Assembly (NCBI GenBank): GCA_023666665.1
Contig: JAMPBN010000001.1
Span: 793,844 to 857,843 of the forward strand
DNA from: Prevotella sp.
Lineage (GTDB): Bacteria; Bacteroidota; Bacteroidia; Bacteroidales; Muribaculaceae
Reading direction: 5' to 3'
DNA: 64,000 bases
Part shown: in pieces, positions 35,466 to 44,148 of the stretch
Layout of the letters: every line of letters begins with the position of its first letter
How positions within the stretch are numbered: position 1 is the stretch's first letter
Notes under the pieces: model-generated
Database searches by the model: none
What the model was told of the DNA's origin: nothing
Seen by the model: only the letters and a program-made list of their open reading frames with translations
Translations under genes and position numbers: made by a program

Positions 35466-36335
35466 TGACCCGATAATGAGCAGGGTTAGCGACAGTAGCA
35501 GCAGCGCGAGGTCGGCCAACTTGGCCTTAACGTGCTTTTCGCGAAGAACAATCACGCCATAGCAGAAACTAACCAACACACTGCCCCGACGTATCATCGA
35601 AATCACTGAAATCATTGCCCCCGGGAGCGACAACGCATAAAAATATGCCAAGTCGGCGCCGGTCAAGAACAGCGATATCCCAAGAATTGTCCAACGCCAG
35701 TGAAACTGCGGGCGATAAGAGGCGGTTTTGTTGATAACCACCACTGCCACCGACATCATCAGCAGCTGATACAGAGAATACCATGCCTGGACTTCAAGCG
35801 GGCGATAAAACTGCATCAGATACTTATCATACAAAGCACTTACCGCGCCAAGACAGGTAGCGCCGACCGACATCCACAGCCACACGCTGCGCTTCATCGA
35901 AAAACCCTCTTTTGCGCCAAGTCGACTGATAAAGAACAGCGAAACGAAGCCCAAAAGTATGCCAATCCATTGCGTAAGATTAAGGCGTTCACCAAAAATC
36001 AGCATTGCGCCGACTAAAACAATAACAGGGCGCGATGCGTTGATCGGTCCCTGAATAGTCAGTGGCAAATGCTTGATGGCAAAATAGCCTAAAATCCACG
36101 ACGACAGCACAATCAGCGACTTCAGCATTATCTGCATATGGCCATAGAGCGAATCGCCGAGACCGATACTGCCGCCACACAGCTGCCCGACAATAACCGG
36201 CGACAGCAGCAGAGTGCCGAACAGAGTATTGAACCACAAAACTATCGGCACGTTATTATCACGCACCGAGAGCTTCTTCATCACGTCGTAGAACCCGAGT
36301 CCTAACGCCGAGCAAACCGCCAACACCACCCACAT
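35463..36335 (-). CDS. EamA/DMT-family transporter
   Basis: A 290-aa protein with about ten hydrophobic helices in two homologous halves of five, as in drug/metabolite exporters: LGFYDVMKKLSVR, PLTIQGPINASRPVIVLVGAMLIFGERLNLTQWIGILLGF and the equivalent second half ALSLPGAMISVISMIRRGSVLVSFCYGVIVLREKHVKAK. Substrate unknown. It starts one base after the rluD stop (overlapping frames TA/AT), so it is probably in the same operon as rluD and the PASTA gene. Confidence 0.88.
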   Translation of the reverse strand: MWVVLAVCSALGLGFYDVMKKLSVRDNNVPIVLWFNTLFGTLLLSPVIVGQLCGGSIGLGDSLYGHMQIMLKSLIVLSSWILGYFAIKHLPLTIQGPINASRPVIVLVGAMLIFGERLNLTQWIGILLGFVSLFFISRLGAKEGFSMKRSVWLWMSVGATCLGAVSALYDKYLMQFYRPLEVQAWYSLYQLLMMSVAVVVINKTASYRPQFHWRWTILGISLFLTGADLAYFYALSLPGAMISVISMIRRGSVLVSFCYGVIVLREKHVKAKLADLALLLLSLTLLIIGS

Positions 36336-36336
36336 A

Positions 36337-37383
36337 TTATTTCAAGGAGCGCCAGCGGGTGAGGAGGGCTTCAAAGTCGGCGGGGAGGTGGGCGGTGAAG
36401 AACATTTCTTCTCCGGTTTTGGGGTGAACAAAGCCGAGAGTGCGGGCGTGGAGAGCCTGACGCGGGCACACCTCAAAGCAGCCGTCGATAAAGCGACGAT
36501 AGGTGGCGCTGGGCACTCCGCGAAGCACCTTGTCGCCACCATATCTGGCATCGGCAAAGAGCGGATGGCCGAGATGGCGCATATGCACGCGAATCTGATG
36601 CGTGCGGCCGGTTTCGAGCACGCAGCGCACCAGTGCCACGTGGGTCAGCGGCTCGAGCAACTCGTAGTGGGTAACGGCACGTTTGCCGTTGGGGTCGTCG
36701 TCGGGCAATACGGCCATCTGCAACCGGTCCTTTGGGTTGCGGCCAATTAGGGTTTCCACCCTACCCTGCGGCGGCTCTGGGATGCCCCACACGAGGGCAT
36801 AATACTCGCGCTTGGTAGTCTTGGCAAAAAACTGCGCTCCGAGGTTTGTTTTCGCTTCCGGGGTCTTGGCAACTACGAGCAATCCGGACGTGTCTTTATC
36901 AATACGGTGAACCAGGCCTAAGCGCGGATCGCTGACGTCGTAGTCGGGGTTGTCCTTAAAGTGCCAGGCCAGGGCATTGACAAGCGTTCCGGTCCAGTTG
37001 CCGTGGCCGGGATGAACCACGAGACCGGCCGGCTTATTAACGACCAACACAGTATCGTCTTCGTACACAATGTCGAGCGGAATATCTTCGGCTATGATTT
37101 CGTTCTCATAGCGCGGGCGATCCATAACAATCTGCACCAAGTCGAGCGGCTTGACGCGATAGTTTGACTTCACGGGCTTGCCGTTGACGAGGATACATTG
37201 CGCCTCTGCGGCCTGCTGAATGCGCGAACGCGAGGCGTGTTGCATACGGTCAACGAGAAATTTGTCGACGCGTAGCAGTTCCTGTCCCTTGTCGGCCGTA
37301 AAACGGAAATGCTCGTAGAGTTCCCTGCCGTCAATGAAGTGGAGTTCGCCCTCTTCTTCCGGCTCAGTCAAAGCTCCACTCAT
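36337..37383 (-). CDS. rluD: RluA-family 23S rRNA pseudouridine synthase (RluD type)
   Basis: A 348-aa protein. The N-terminal S4 RNA-binding domain (LLRVDKFLVDRMQHASRSRIQQAA) is followed by the synthase domain with VVNKPAGLVVHPGHGNWTGTLVNAL, the catalytic loop HRIDKDTSG with Asp162, and TGRTHQIRVHMRHLGHPL. RluD makes the pseudouridines of helix 69 that RlmH (encoded at 9622) then methylates at 1915; assignment as RluD rather than RluC is by similarity of the motifs. I use the ATG at 37383, which overlaps the PASTA gene by 20 bp. Confidence 0.9.
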   Translation of the reverse strand: MSGALTEPEEEGELHFIDGRELYEHFRFTADKGQELLRVDKFLVDRMQHASRSRIQQAAEAQCILVNGKPVKSNYRVKPLDLVQIVMDRPRYENEIIAEDIPLDIVYEDDTVLVVNKPAGLVVHPGHGNWTGTLVNALAWHFKDNPDYDVSDPRLGLVHRIDKDTSGLLVVAKTPEAKTNLGAQFFAKTTKREYYALVWGIPEPPQGRVETLIGRNPKDRLQMAVLPDDDPNGKRAVTHYELLEPLTHVALVRCVLETGRTHQIRVHMRHLGHPLFADARYGGDKVLRGVPSATYRRFIDGCFEVCPRQALHARTLGFVHPKTGEEMFFTAHLPADFEALLTRWRSLK

Positions 37384-37945
37384 CTTCTTCCAAGGCAATT
37401 ATGGAGTCGGAGTCGGCAACATACCCTTCGCCGACCCCCAATACGAGGGTAGAGGAGAGGGGTAGCTTGGTGCCGGCACGCATCGTTACGCCCATACTCT
37501 TTACGGCAAGCACAAGGTCGCGATAGTCGGAGGGCACACGCTGTTCGCGAATGTCTTTGAATCCGAGCGATTCAAGCGTAGCACGAGCCTGGCGCACGGA
37601 TGTGCCGACGAGTTCGGGCAGCGTCACCTGACGCTGAGAATAGGCGTTGATAGTGAGCAGCACGGTGCGACCGGGCTTCACGCGGTTGGCCGCCGGGGGA
37701 ACTTGCTCCACGATAGAGCCGCGAGAGGCTGCATTGTCGTAGACCGAGTCAACGACTTCGGCCTTGAGGTTCACTCCGTTAAGCACTCGCTGAGCTTCGC
37801 TTACGGAGAGGCCGCGCACGTCGGGAACAATCTGCACCTTGCCGTGGTCGGTCCAGATATTGAGAGCCAACATAGCCAGTATAACCAACACGAGGGCAAC
37901 TCCGGCCATAATAAGCAAATTGAGGAGTATGGGATGCTTTTTCAT
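37364..37945 (-). CDS. Membrane-anchored PASTA-domain protein
   Basis: A 193-aa protein from ATG 37945. A short cytoplasmic start and one membrane helix (about 7-28, LLIMAGVALVLVILAMLAL) precede two PASTA-like repeats: VPDVRGLSVSEAQRVLNGVNLKA...GSIVEQVPPAANRVKPGRTVLL and LPELVGTSVRQARATLESLG, then a partial third. PASTA modules usually sense or bind peptidoglycan, and here they lack a kinase or transpeptidase partner in the same chain. A small single-pass PASTA protein in front of rluD is a frequent Bacteroidetes arrangement. It ends in an acidic tail. Confidence 0.88.
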   Translation of the reverse strand: MKKHPILLNLLIMAGVALVLVILAMLALNIWTDHGKVQIVPDVRGLSVSEAQRVLNGVNLKAEVVDSVYDNAASRGSIVEQVPPAANRVKPGRTVLLTINAYSQRQVTLPELVGTSVRQARATLESLGFKDIREQRVPSDYRDLVLAVKSMGVTMRAGTKLPLSSTLVLGVGEGYVADSDSIIALEEDEWSFD

Positions 37946-37952
37946 AAGGGGA

Positions 37953-37989
37953 TAAAAAAGGCGGGAGGCCGTTGACTGCGGACCTCCCG
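37953..37989 (-). terminator. Intrinsic terminator of rpsO
   Basis: Stem CGGGAGG/CCTCCCG (37962-37968 with 37983-37989) is followed on the minus strand by CCTTTTTT. It lies between rpsO and the PASTA gene, which must have its own start signal or live on readthrough. Confidence 0.85.
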
Positions 37990-37997
37990 TTGATGCC

Positions 37998-38273
37998 TTA
38001 CTTACGGATGCCGAGCTCTTTTTGAGCGATGATGGCACGGTAGCGGTTGATGTCCTTGCGGATGAGATAATCCAACAGGCGACGACGCTTACCTACCAGA
38101 GCTTTCAGAGCGCGAGCCGTAGCATAATCTTTGTGATTTGACTTCAGGTGTTCAGTCAAATGAGCAATACGGACTGAGAACAATGCTATCTGAGCCTCAG
38201 GGGACCCGGTATCAGTCTTACCCTTACCGTATTTCTCAAAGATTTCAACTTTTTCGTCAGAATTAAGATGCAT
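37998..38273 (-). CDS. rpsO: 30S ribosomal protein S15
   Basis: A 91-aa protein with the complete S15 pattern: KTDTGSPEAQIALFSVRIAHLTEHLKSN, HKDYATARALKALVGKRRRLLDYL and the C-terminal ALGIRK-like ELGIRK. It binds 16S rRNA in the platform of the small subunit. Single-gene unit with a near-ideal promoter and a strong terminator. Confidence 0.98.
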   Translation of the reverse strand: MHLNSDEKVEIFEKYGKGKTDTGSPEAQIALFSVRIAHLTEHLKSNHKDYATARALKALVGKRRRLLDYLIRKDINRYRAIIAQKELGIRK

Positions 38274-38324
38274 TCTTTGAAATTTTGGTGGTTAATAATA
38301 ATGTTCGATTGCTTTTCAGCGCCG

Positions 38325-38355
38325 CAAAGGTACGCATAAATTCCGACACGACAAA
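38325..38355 (-). promoter_or_regulatory. Promoter of rpsO
   Basis: Minus strand TTTG (38355-38352), 19 nt, TACCTTTG (38332-38325). The leader is about 50 nt. Confidence 0.88.
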
Positions 38356-38375
38356 ACTTTCCAACAAAATATTTT

Positions 38376-38396
38376 CCGCCGAAAGTTATTCGGCGG
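38376..38396 (-). terminator. Hairpin containing the stop codon of the last fimbrillin-like gene
   Basis: An 8-bp stem (CCGCCGAA/TTCGGCGG, 38376-38383 with 38389-38396) carries the stop codon in its 5-nt loop. An A/T-rich stretch follows on the minus strand. Probable end of the fimbrial operon message. Confidence 0.5.
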
Positions 38397-40599
38397 GGTT
38401 ATATTTATTATTGGAGAGGGCGGTGTTCGTACCGGTGGTATTGTCGTAAACGATTTCGCCTTTGAGCGAACCGGTCATCTGCGTTTCGGTGTTAGTGGTT
38501 GATTCACAACCTGTTACGGTAAGCAGATTTTCAGCGTTAGGACAAGCGGAACCAATGTTTTGATAAACGGCAATACCGGCAACCATATTCGCCGCCGAGA
38601 TACTCTTTGCGGTGTTTATGCAGTCTGAAATAACGGCAGTACGGTAAACAAGACCAACAATACCGGATGCAATATTGGCGTTGCTGCCGGACACGTTGAT
38701 GTTGCCCTTATTTTCGCAAGACTTAACTTCGATAACGCTTTGGTTGGGGTAATTAGTAGCGTTGGATTCATATCTTATCCAGCCAATGATGCCGCCGAAG
38801 CCGCTCGAAGTTGCCGTAGCAATAACATCGCCTTCGTTTACACATCCGGAGATTACGCCACGAGCATTTTGTCCGCCGATAATACCGCCGCAAGAATTAT
38901 TGCCGGCACCGATGGTACCATAGTTGGTGCAGTTGGTAACGTCGGCGGTAGAGAATCCTGCAATGCCGCCGGCTGAAACATTCTTGGCATAGATATCGCC
39001 GTAGTTCTCACAGTCTTCAATAGTAATGGCGACGTCGAGCTGGGTGTAATATGCCGTTCCGACAATGCCGCCAACGTTGTTGGTGGTACACGAAGCATCA
39101 GCGTAGTTTACGCAGCCCTTGATGTGACCGTTTTTGAGAACACGACCGGCAATAGCGCCAACGCCCTGCTTGCCGGAGAAGGAGCCTGACTTAACGGTAA
39201 CGTTTTCAACGGTAGCGCCTTCGGAAAGGAGAGCCACGAGAGCCACGGCTTCGCAGTTGGGTGCAGCGAAGTTAACGTTTTCAAACACAACGTTTTTAAG
39301 AGCTGCGTTGCTGCCGGCAAGGTTTGCAATAAAACCGGTATAAACATCCTGAGTTTCGTCGGAAATTACAAGATTTTTCAGCACGTGGCCGTTACCTTCG
39401 ATAACGCCTTTGAACACCGGGCCGATAGCCGTGCTACCCGAACGGTCTGCGCCGGCTGCAATGGGCATAATTTTGTGGCCGCCGAAGTCAATGTCTGACG
39501 TGATATGGAAAGTATATCCCTCATAGTCATTACCGCCGGAACGGCTCGCACTGCCTGAGGTAAGCTCGGCAAGACCTTGAAGCTGGGCAGCAGACGAGAT
39601 TTCACCGGTTTTGGTTTCTTCGTCAATATTCGGAGCTTCGGAACTTTTGCCGTCCCAAGGATCGATGTTCTTATCAACCGAGCCTTCGGGGGTGGGTTCG
39701 ATGGTTACGTTCCAGTCGAACGGTGAGGTAAGGAGTGCGCCGTAGATGTTGGTGCGGAAGTTGCGCTGAATCGGGGCGTTGGGAACAGGCACCTCGATGG
39801 TGTGGCCATCATCGCAAGTAATGGTAGCGGTGATGTTAACAACTTCGCTCTGAGCTGACTGTGCGTTGTCTTCGTCTACCACTACGCCGGTAAGCACATA
39901 GGCCATAGCAAGATAGGAGTAGTTTACGCCCTCTTTCTCTACCGGGAATGTTTCATCGTTGGCGGGAGCGGCAGCGGCGAACACTACGTCGTCAGCATCG
40001 CCGGCCTCGCCGGTATAGAGGTCAAGCGTTTTGTAAGCGCCTGAAACGGAGAGCGATGTAGAAGCAACGTGGATGCCGACTTTAGCTGCGGCCAAAGTGT
40101 CGGATGTGCCGACATTGATCTGCGCGAAGGGGCGGCGCAGGAAAACTTCGTCTTCCATCGGGCCGTTAACGGTAATGCCCTTTTTAACGGCGAAGAATGC
40201 GTCGCGGGTGTCGTCGTTGACCGTTGCGTCGTCGTAGCTTACGCTGACGGTGCGACCGTCGGCGGTAAACGTATAAGGAGATGTTGCACCCTTGTCGGCC
40301 CAGAATATGAAGTCGTAGGTTTTGCCCTTAACGAGGTCAAAATGCGCCTTGGTCTGTGTGGCCGTCTGCATATCCAAGCTGTCAACGAAGGCGGCGTTGG
40401 CGTTGCCGGCCTCGTAAGCTGCATAGTAGAGGGTCTTTCCGAAATCAGCCTCGGCGTAAGCACGAGATTGGGCATAAGCCGGAAGTTGAACTGCGAACGT
40501 TACGTGTCCGTCAGTTCCGGCGGGTTCAAATTGCTCCTGTGAGCAGGAAGTCAGCAAGGAGACTCCCAAAGCGACAAGCGCTAAATAAGATTTTTTCAT
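38386..40599 (-). CDS. Fimbrillin-like lipoprotein with GLUG/beta-helix C-terminus (copy B of a modular pair)
   Basis: A 737-aa lipoprotein (lipobox SLLTSC, Cys19). Residues 1-304 are encoded by the same 914 bp as the next gene upstream. This N-terminal module has DFIFWADKGATSPY, VFLRRPFAQINVGT and FDWNVTIEP and, as far as I recall, resembles the DUF6562/fimbrillin-like lipoproteins of Bacteroidales. From residue about 305 it has its own C-terminal half: GEISSAAQLQGLAEL, GPVFKGVIEGNGHVLKNLVI, then repeated short units of the form N-x-GGI(I/A)G (VGGIVGTAYY, AGGIAGFST, CGGIIGGQN, FGGIIGWIR), i.e. GLUG-like repeats forming a probable right-handed beta-helix. Such domains often serve as adhesins. 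Last gene of the fimbrial operon. An adhesive or tip role is inference. Confidence 0.85.
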   Translation of the reverse strand: MKKSYLALVALGVSLLTSCSQEQFEPAGTDGHVTFAVQLPAYAQSRAYAEADFGKTLYYAAYEAGNANAAFVDSLDMQTATQTKAHFDLVKGKTYDFIFWADKGATSPYTFTADGRTVSVSYDDATVNDDTRDAFFAVKKGITVNGPMEDEVFLRRPFAQINVGTSDTLAAAKVGIHVASTSLSVSGAYKTLDLYTGEAGDADDVVFAAAAPANDETFPVEKEGVNYSYLAMAYVLTGVVVDEDNAQSAQSEVVNITATITCDDGHTIEVPVPNAPIQRNFRTNIYGALLTSPFDWNVTIEPTPEGSVDKNIDPWDGKSSEAPNIDEETKTGEISSAAQLQGLAELTSGSASRSGGNDYEGYTFHITSDIDFGGHKIMPIAAGADRSGSTAIGPVFKGVIEGNGHVLKNLVISDETQDVYTGFIANLAGSNAALKNVVFENVNFAAPNCEAVALVALLSEGATVENVTVKSGSFSGKQGVGAIAGRVLKNGHIKGCVNYADASCTTNNVGGIVGTAYYTQLDVAITIEDCENYGDIYAKNVSAGGIAGFSTADVTNCTNYGTIGAGNNSCGGIIGGQNARGVISGCVNEGDVIATATSSGFGGIIGWIRYESNATNYPNQSVIEVKSCENKGNINVSGSNANIASGIVGLVYRTAVISDCINTAKSISAANMVAGIAVYQNIGSACPNAENLLTVTGCESTTNTETQMTGSLKGEIVYDNTTGTNTALSNNKYNPAE
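39686..40599 (-). repeat. 914-bp direct repeat, copy B
   Basis: Base-by-base reading found no difference from 42119-43032. The identity starts exactly at the start codon and ends in the Pro-rich hinge at codon 305. Confidence 0.95.
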
Positions 40600-40629
40600 A
40601 ATTTATGAATGAAATGAGATTAAATGATT

Positions 40630-43032
40630 TTAATCGCGTTCTACAACCCAGGGGTAGCGGTCGGCATCAGCGCCGGTGTTCTCAACGTAGATGTATCCTT
40701 CCACGGGCTGATAAACTGCTTTAGTTATGTGATTCCAGGGTTTGTAGTTATATTTGCCACCCTTCACTGTGATGCTGCCGGTGGGGAAGTTAACGTCATT
40801 ATCACCCGAGCGAACACATGTCGTGGTGTTAGGGCTGTAGAATTTGCCGTCAAGAATTGTCACGTGGCTTTCGCCGGTTACGTAGAGAGCGCCGTAGCAG
40901 TTGCCGGTCTTCTTCTCCTCGTCAAGATAATGAGTGTAATAATCGCCGCCGTCAATAATCATTTCGTTGATATAGTCGGGGGCGAGAGCGCCCTGAATAC
41001 CGACAACCGTGCAGTTTTTAACAACGGATTTCTTACCGCTGATACGAGCGCAATAAGCCCAGTTGCCTGTGCCATATTCGGTTGAAGCATTGCTTTCAAG
41101 ATAGCAGTCGTTGAGGTTAACAATTGACTCTGCGCCAACGCGGTTGTAGCAGCAGATGGTAAACATACCGGAATAGGCCGTAACGCGGTTGAGGGTAAGG
41201 TTAACTGTGGGATAGTGGCCGATACAAGTTGAGTTCCAAGTTGAGCCGTGATAGTGGTAGTTGCGGTCGTTAATCAGAGTAACGTCTTCTGCGGTAAAGT
41301 CGCCGTTGTAGATTACGATGAGAGACTTGCCGTTGGGCAGTTTTTCGGGTGCGGCTTCAAACTCGTTGGTAATGGTGCCGTTACCGAGCAAGGTGAAGTC
41401 ATCGTTGATGCTGAAGTAGTTTTCGTGGCCGAGTTGAATGGCAACATCATCCGCGAGAATTACGGTTTTAACGCCGTTGGCAGTGAGCTGCTCTACGGTG
41501 CAAGCCGTAAGGTCGAGGTCGGTTTTAACGTTGATTTCAGATACGCCGTCGGAAGTAAGAGCGGCAACGAAGTCTTCAACGGTGCTGATACCTAAGGTTA
41601 CGTCGCCGATGTATTCAATGTTGCCTTCAAATTCTTCGCCGGTGGTTACTTCGTCAACGGCAACAGAACCGTCAATGCTTGCGCTTGCAGCATTGGTGAT
41701 ATTGAGGCTCTCGATAGCCACCTTTTCGCCGGTTGTGGTTTCACCTTTGACTTCTACAGCAGTGCCCTCGAGGTCAACTTCTATACCCTTGGTTTCATCG
41801 GTAACGGTGAGGGTAAATGCGTTGGTTTCGGCAGCATCTTCACCTTCTTTCAGGTCGGCATATTTAAAGCTGAAAGGAGCGGCGGCTTTGCCGAGGATTT
41901 TAACGCGCTGATGTTTAACCGACTTGTTGAGCAAAAACTCTACTAGAGCGGAACGCGAAGCGCTGCGGCGTTTTGCAGCTGCGGGGGTGCTTGCAGTAAG
42001 CAGTTGGCCGTCAAATACTACGGCTTCTTGTCCGGCTGCGAGAAGTGCCTGAGCCTCTTCGAGCGAGGTGGCAACGCGATAGCCTTGTTCGTCAAATTCT
42101 ACGGTTTTTGCGGGTTCGTCGGGGGTGGGTTCGATGGTTACGTTCCAGTCGAACGGTGAGGTAAGGAGTGCGCCGTAGATGTTGGTGCGGAAGTTGCGCT
42201 GAATCGGGGCGTTGGGAACAGGCACCTCGATGGTGTGGCCATCATCGCAAGTAATGGTAGCGGTGATGTTAACAACTTCGCTCTGAGCTGACTGTGCGTT
42301 GTCTTCGTCTACCACTACGCCGGTAAGCACATAGGCCATAGCAAGATAGGAGTAGTTTACGCCCTCTTTCTCTACCGGGAATGTTTCATCGTTGGCGGGA
42401 GCGGCAGCGGCGAACACTACGTCGTCAGCATCGCCGGCCTCGCCGGTATAGAGGTCAAGCGTTTTGTAAGCGCCTGAAACGGAGAGCGATGTAGAAGCAA
42501 CGTGGATGCCGACTTTAGCTGCGGCCAAAGTGTCGGATGTGCCGACATTGATCTGCGCGAAGGGGCGGCGCAGGAAAACTTCGTCTTCCATCGGGCCGTT
42601 AACGGTAATGCCCTTTTTAACGGCGAAGAATGCGTCGCGGGTGTCGTCGTTGACCGTTGCGTCGTCGTAGCTTACGCTGACGGTGCGACCGTCGGCGGTA
42701 AACGTATAAGGAGATGTTGCACCCTTGTCGGCCCAGAATATGAAGTCGTAGGTTTTGCCCTTAACGAGGTCAAAATGCGCCTTGGTCTGTGTGGCCGTCT
42801 GCATATCCAAGCTGTCAACGAAGGCGGCGTTGGCGTTGCCGGCCTCGTAAGCTGCATAGTAGAGGGTCTTTCCGAAATCAGCCTCGGCGTAAGCACGAGA
42901 TTGGGCATAAGCCGGAAGTTGAACTGCGAACGTTACGTGTCCGTCAGTTCCGGCGGGTTCAAATTGCTCCTGTGAGCAGGAAGTCAGCAAGGAGACTCCC
43001 AAAGCGACAAGCGCTAAATAAGATTTTTTCAT
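40630..43032 (-). CDS. Fimbrillin-like lipoprotein with a different beta-helix C-terminus (copy A of a modular pair)
   Basis: An 800-aa lipoprotein whose first 304 residues are identical to those of the gene at 38386-40599. The C-terminal half differs completely: a hinge with a Ser/Arg-rich stretch (AAKRRSASRSALVEFLL), a beta-sandwich-like segment (FTLTVTDETKGIEVDLEG), then a parallel beta-helix-like region (LLGNGTITNEF, LIVIYNGDFTAEDVTLIND, LTLNRVTAYSGMFTICCYN, IINGGDYYT-type motifs) and a short end YPWVVERD. The shared module presumably anchors or polymerises, and the variable module presumably binds (inference). It lies 33 bp after the Mfa2-like gene in the same operon. Confidence 0.85.
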   Translation of the reverse strand: MKKSYLALVALGVSLLTSCSQEQFEPAGTDGHVTFAVQLPAYAQSRAYAEADFGKTLYYAAYEAGNANAAFVDSLDMQTATQTKAHFDLVKGKTYDFIFWADKGATSPYTFTADGRTVSVSYDDATVNDDTRDAFFAVKKGITVNGPMEDEVFLRRPFAQINVGTSDTLAAAKVGIHVASTSLSVSGAYKTLDLYTGEAGDADDVVFAAAAPANDETFPVEKEGVNYSYLAMAYVLTGVVVDEDNAQSAQSEVVNITATITCDDGHTIEVPVPNAPIQRNFRTNIYGALLTSPFDWNVTIEPTPDEPAKTVEFDEQGYRVATSLEEAQALLAAGQEAVVFDGQLLTASTPAAAKRRSASRSALVEFLLNKSVKHQRVKILGKAAAPFSFKYADLKEGEDAAETNAFTLTVTDETKGIEVDLEGTAVEVKGETTTGEKVAIESLNITNAASASIDGSVAVDEVTTGEEFEGNIEYIGDVTLGISTVEDFVAALTSDGVSEINVKTDLDLTACTVEQLTANGVKTVILADDVAIQLGHENYFSINDDFTLLGNGTITNEFEAAPEKLPNGKSLIVIYNGDFTAEDVTLINDRNYHYHGSTWNSTCIGHYPTVNLTLNRVTAYSGMFTICCYNRVGAESIVNLNDCYLESNASTEYGTGNWAYCARISGKKSVVKNCTVVGIQGALAPDYINEMIIDGGDYYTHYLDEEKKTGNCYGALYVTGESHVTILDGKFYSPNTTTCVRSGDNDVNFPTGSITVKGGKYNYKPWNHITKAVYQPVEGYIYVENTGADADRYPWVVERD
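42119..43032 (-). repeat. 914-bp direct repeat, copy A
   Basis: Identical to 39686-40599 at a constant offset of 2433 bp with no insertions or deletions. Flanks diverge immediately on both sides. Confidence 0.95.
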
Positions 43033-43065
43033 TTGGTTGATAGTTAATTGATTTATATTTGATTA

Positions 43066-44148
43066 TTAAATTATTTCTATGTTAAAGTCGCCGTTAAATT
43101 CGGGGTTGATACCTACGCCGCCGGAGGCGGTAGTGGTGAGGAACTTGCCGCGCACAACGGTGCGACGGTTGCGCTGCAGCGGCACGTTAATGGTCGACGA
43201 CGAGGATATTAGCGCCCCGGTGTCGGAGTTGTATATGTCGAGCGCCACTTGTACGGAAGCCTCCGAGCCGTTGACAAACACGTGGTCAAAGCCCAGCGAA
43301 GCCTCATTGGCGGAGAGAATTTCGGTTTTGCCCGCAAAGCTGACCCCCATAGTGGAGTCAACCGGCTTGTTAAGGTGGGCGTTATACACCGAGGGCATAT
43401 ATCCGGTATAGCGGATTCTTACGGTATAATCATAAGGATTGGGCGCGGGCGAAAGCGCGGGGGCATCGGCGTTTTCGGAGCGCGAACGCGCAAGATATTC
43501 TTCAAGGTCGGTAGTGATAAACTCAAAGCGCGCAAGGGGGCGCTCAACGGTAATGGGAACGTATTCAACCGGTTCGCGGCTTTCCGCGTCGGCCACGGTG
43601 CCGTCGGCGAGTACGCTGAACGAGGCTGTGCCGCGAAAGGCTTCGCGGGTTTCGGTATTACCCGCGTGCGTGTCGCCGGCAAGGGTGATATTGTCGAAGT
43701 CTTTTACCGAGTAGTGCAGATCGCTGTCGGGATTGCGGGCATCGACATAGTCAACCCACACAATTGCGGAATAAGTGCCCTCGGCGAGTTCTACGGCAAT
43801 ATGCCGGCTTACGTCGGAAAGGGTATAAGGAACTTCGGTCAACACTACTTGTGAGGCCACTTCGGAGCGCGACGTGCTGCGCCCGCGCGACTGCTCGTAG
43901 ACGTTGAGCGTGTAGCGCAACATATATACGGTAGAGCCGGCGGCGCGGCTGCCGGGCATCGCGTTTACCGTGGTCAGGTCAGGCCACCCGAGGTTGTCGA
44001 AGTTGACCACTACCTCAATGCGGGGCTTTTCAGGTTCAGGCTCGGGTTCGGGTATGATTATGGGTACCTCCAAGGTGGGGAACTCGTGAACGTCGCAGCC
44101 AACCAGCAGCAACATCAGGCAGGGGAGGAGAAAGAGCAACTTTTTCAT
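43066..44148 (-). CDS. FimB/Mfa2-family fimbrial anchor lipoprotein
   Basis: A 360-aa lipoprotein (lipobox LLLVGC, Cys18). An acidic Pro-Glu repeat (IIPEPEPEPEKPRIE) leads into the folded part with NVYEQSRG, LAEGTYSAIVWVDYVD, ARFEFITTDLEEYLAR and the late NVPLQRNRRTVVRGKFLT motif, which is typical of FimB/Mfa2 anchor subunits of type V pili. These anchor the pilus in the outer membrane and limit its length (family knowledge). It overlaps the upstream DUF3575 gene by four bases (ATGA) and precedes the two fimbrillin-like genes. Confidence 0.88.
   Translation of the reverse strand: MKKLLFLLPCLMLLLVGCDVHEFPTLEVPIIIPEPEPEPEKPRIEVVVNFDNLGWPDLTTVNAMPGSRAAGSTVYMLRYTLNVYEQSRGRSTSRSEVASQVVLTEVPYTLSDVSRHIAVELAEGTYSAIVWVDYVDARNPDSDLHYSVKDFDNITLAGDTHAGNTETREAFRGTASFSVLADGTVADAESREPVEYVPITVERPLARFEFITTDLEEYLARSRSENADAPALSPAPNPYDYTVRIRYTGYMPSVYNAHLNKPVDSTMGVSFAGKTEILSANEASLGFDHVFVNGSEASVQVALDIYNSDTGALISSSSTINVPLQRNRRTVVRGKFLTTTASGGVGINPEFNGDFNIEII

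Noticed and set aside
39686..43032. Possible insertion sequence or transposon behind the 914-bp repeats
   Set aside because: The repeats are coding, start at the ATG, lack terminal inverted repeats and contain no transposase or recombinase gene.
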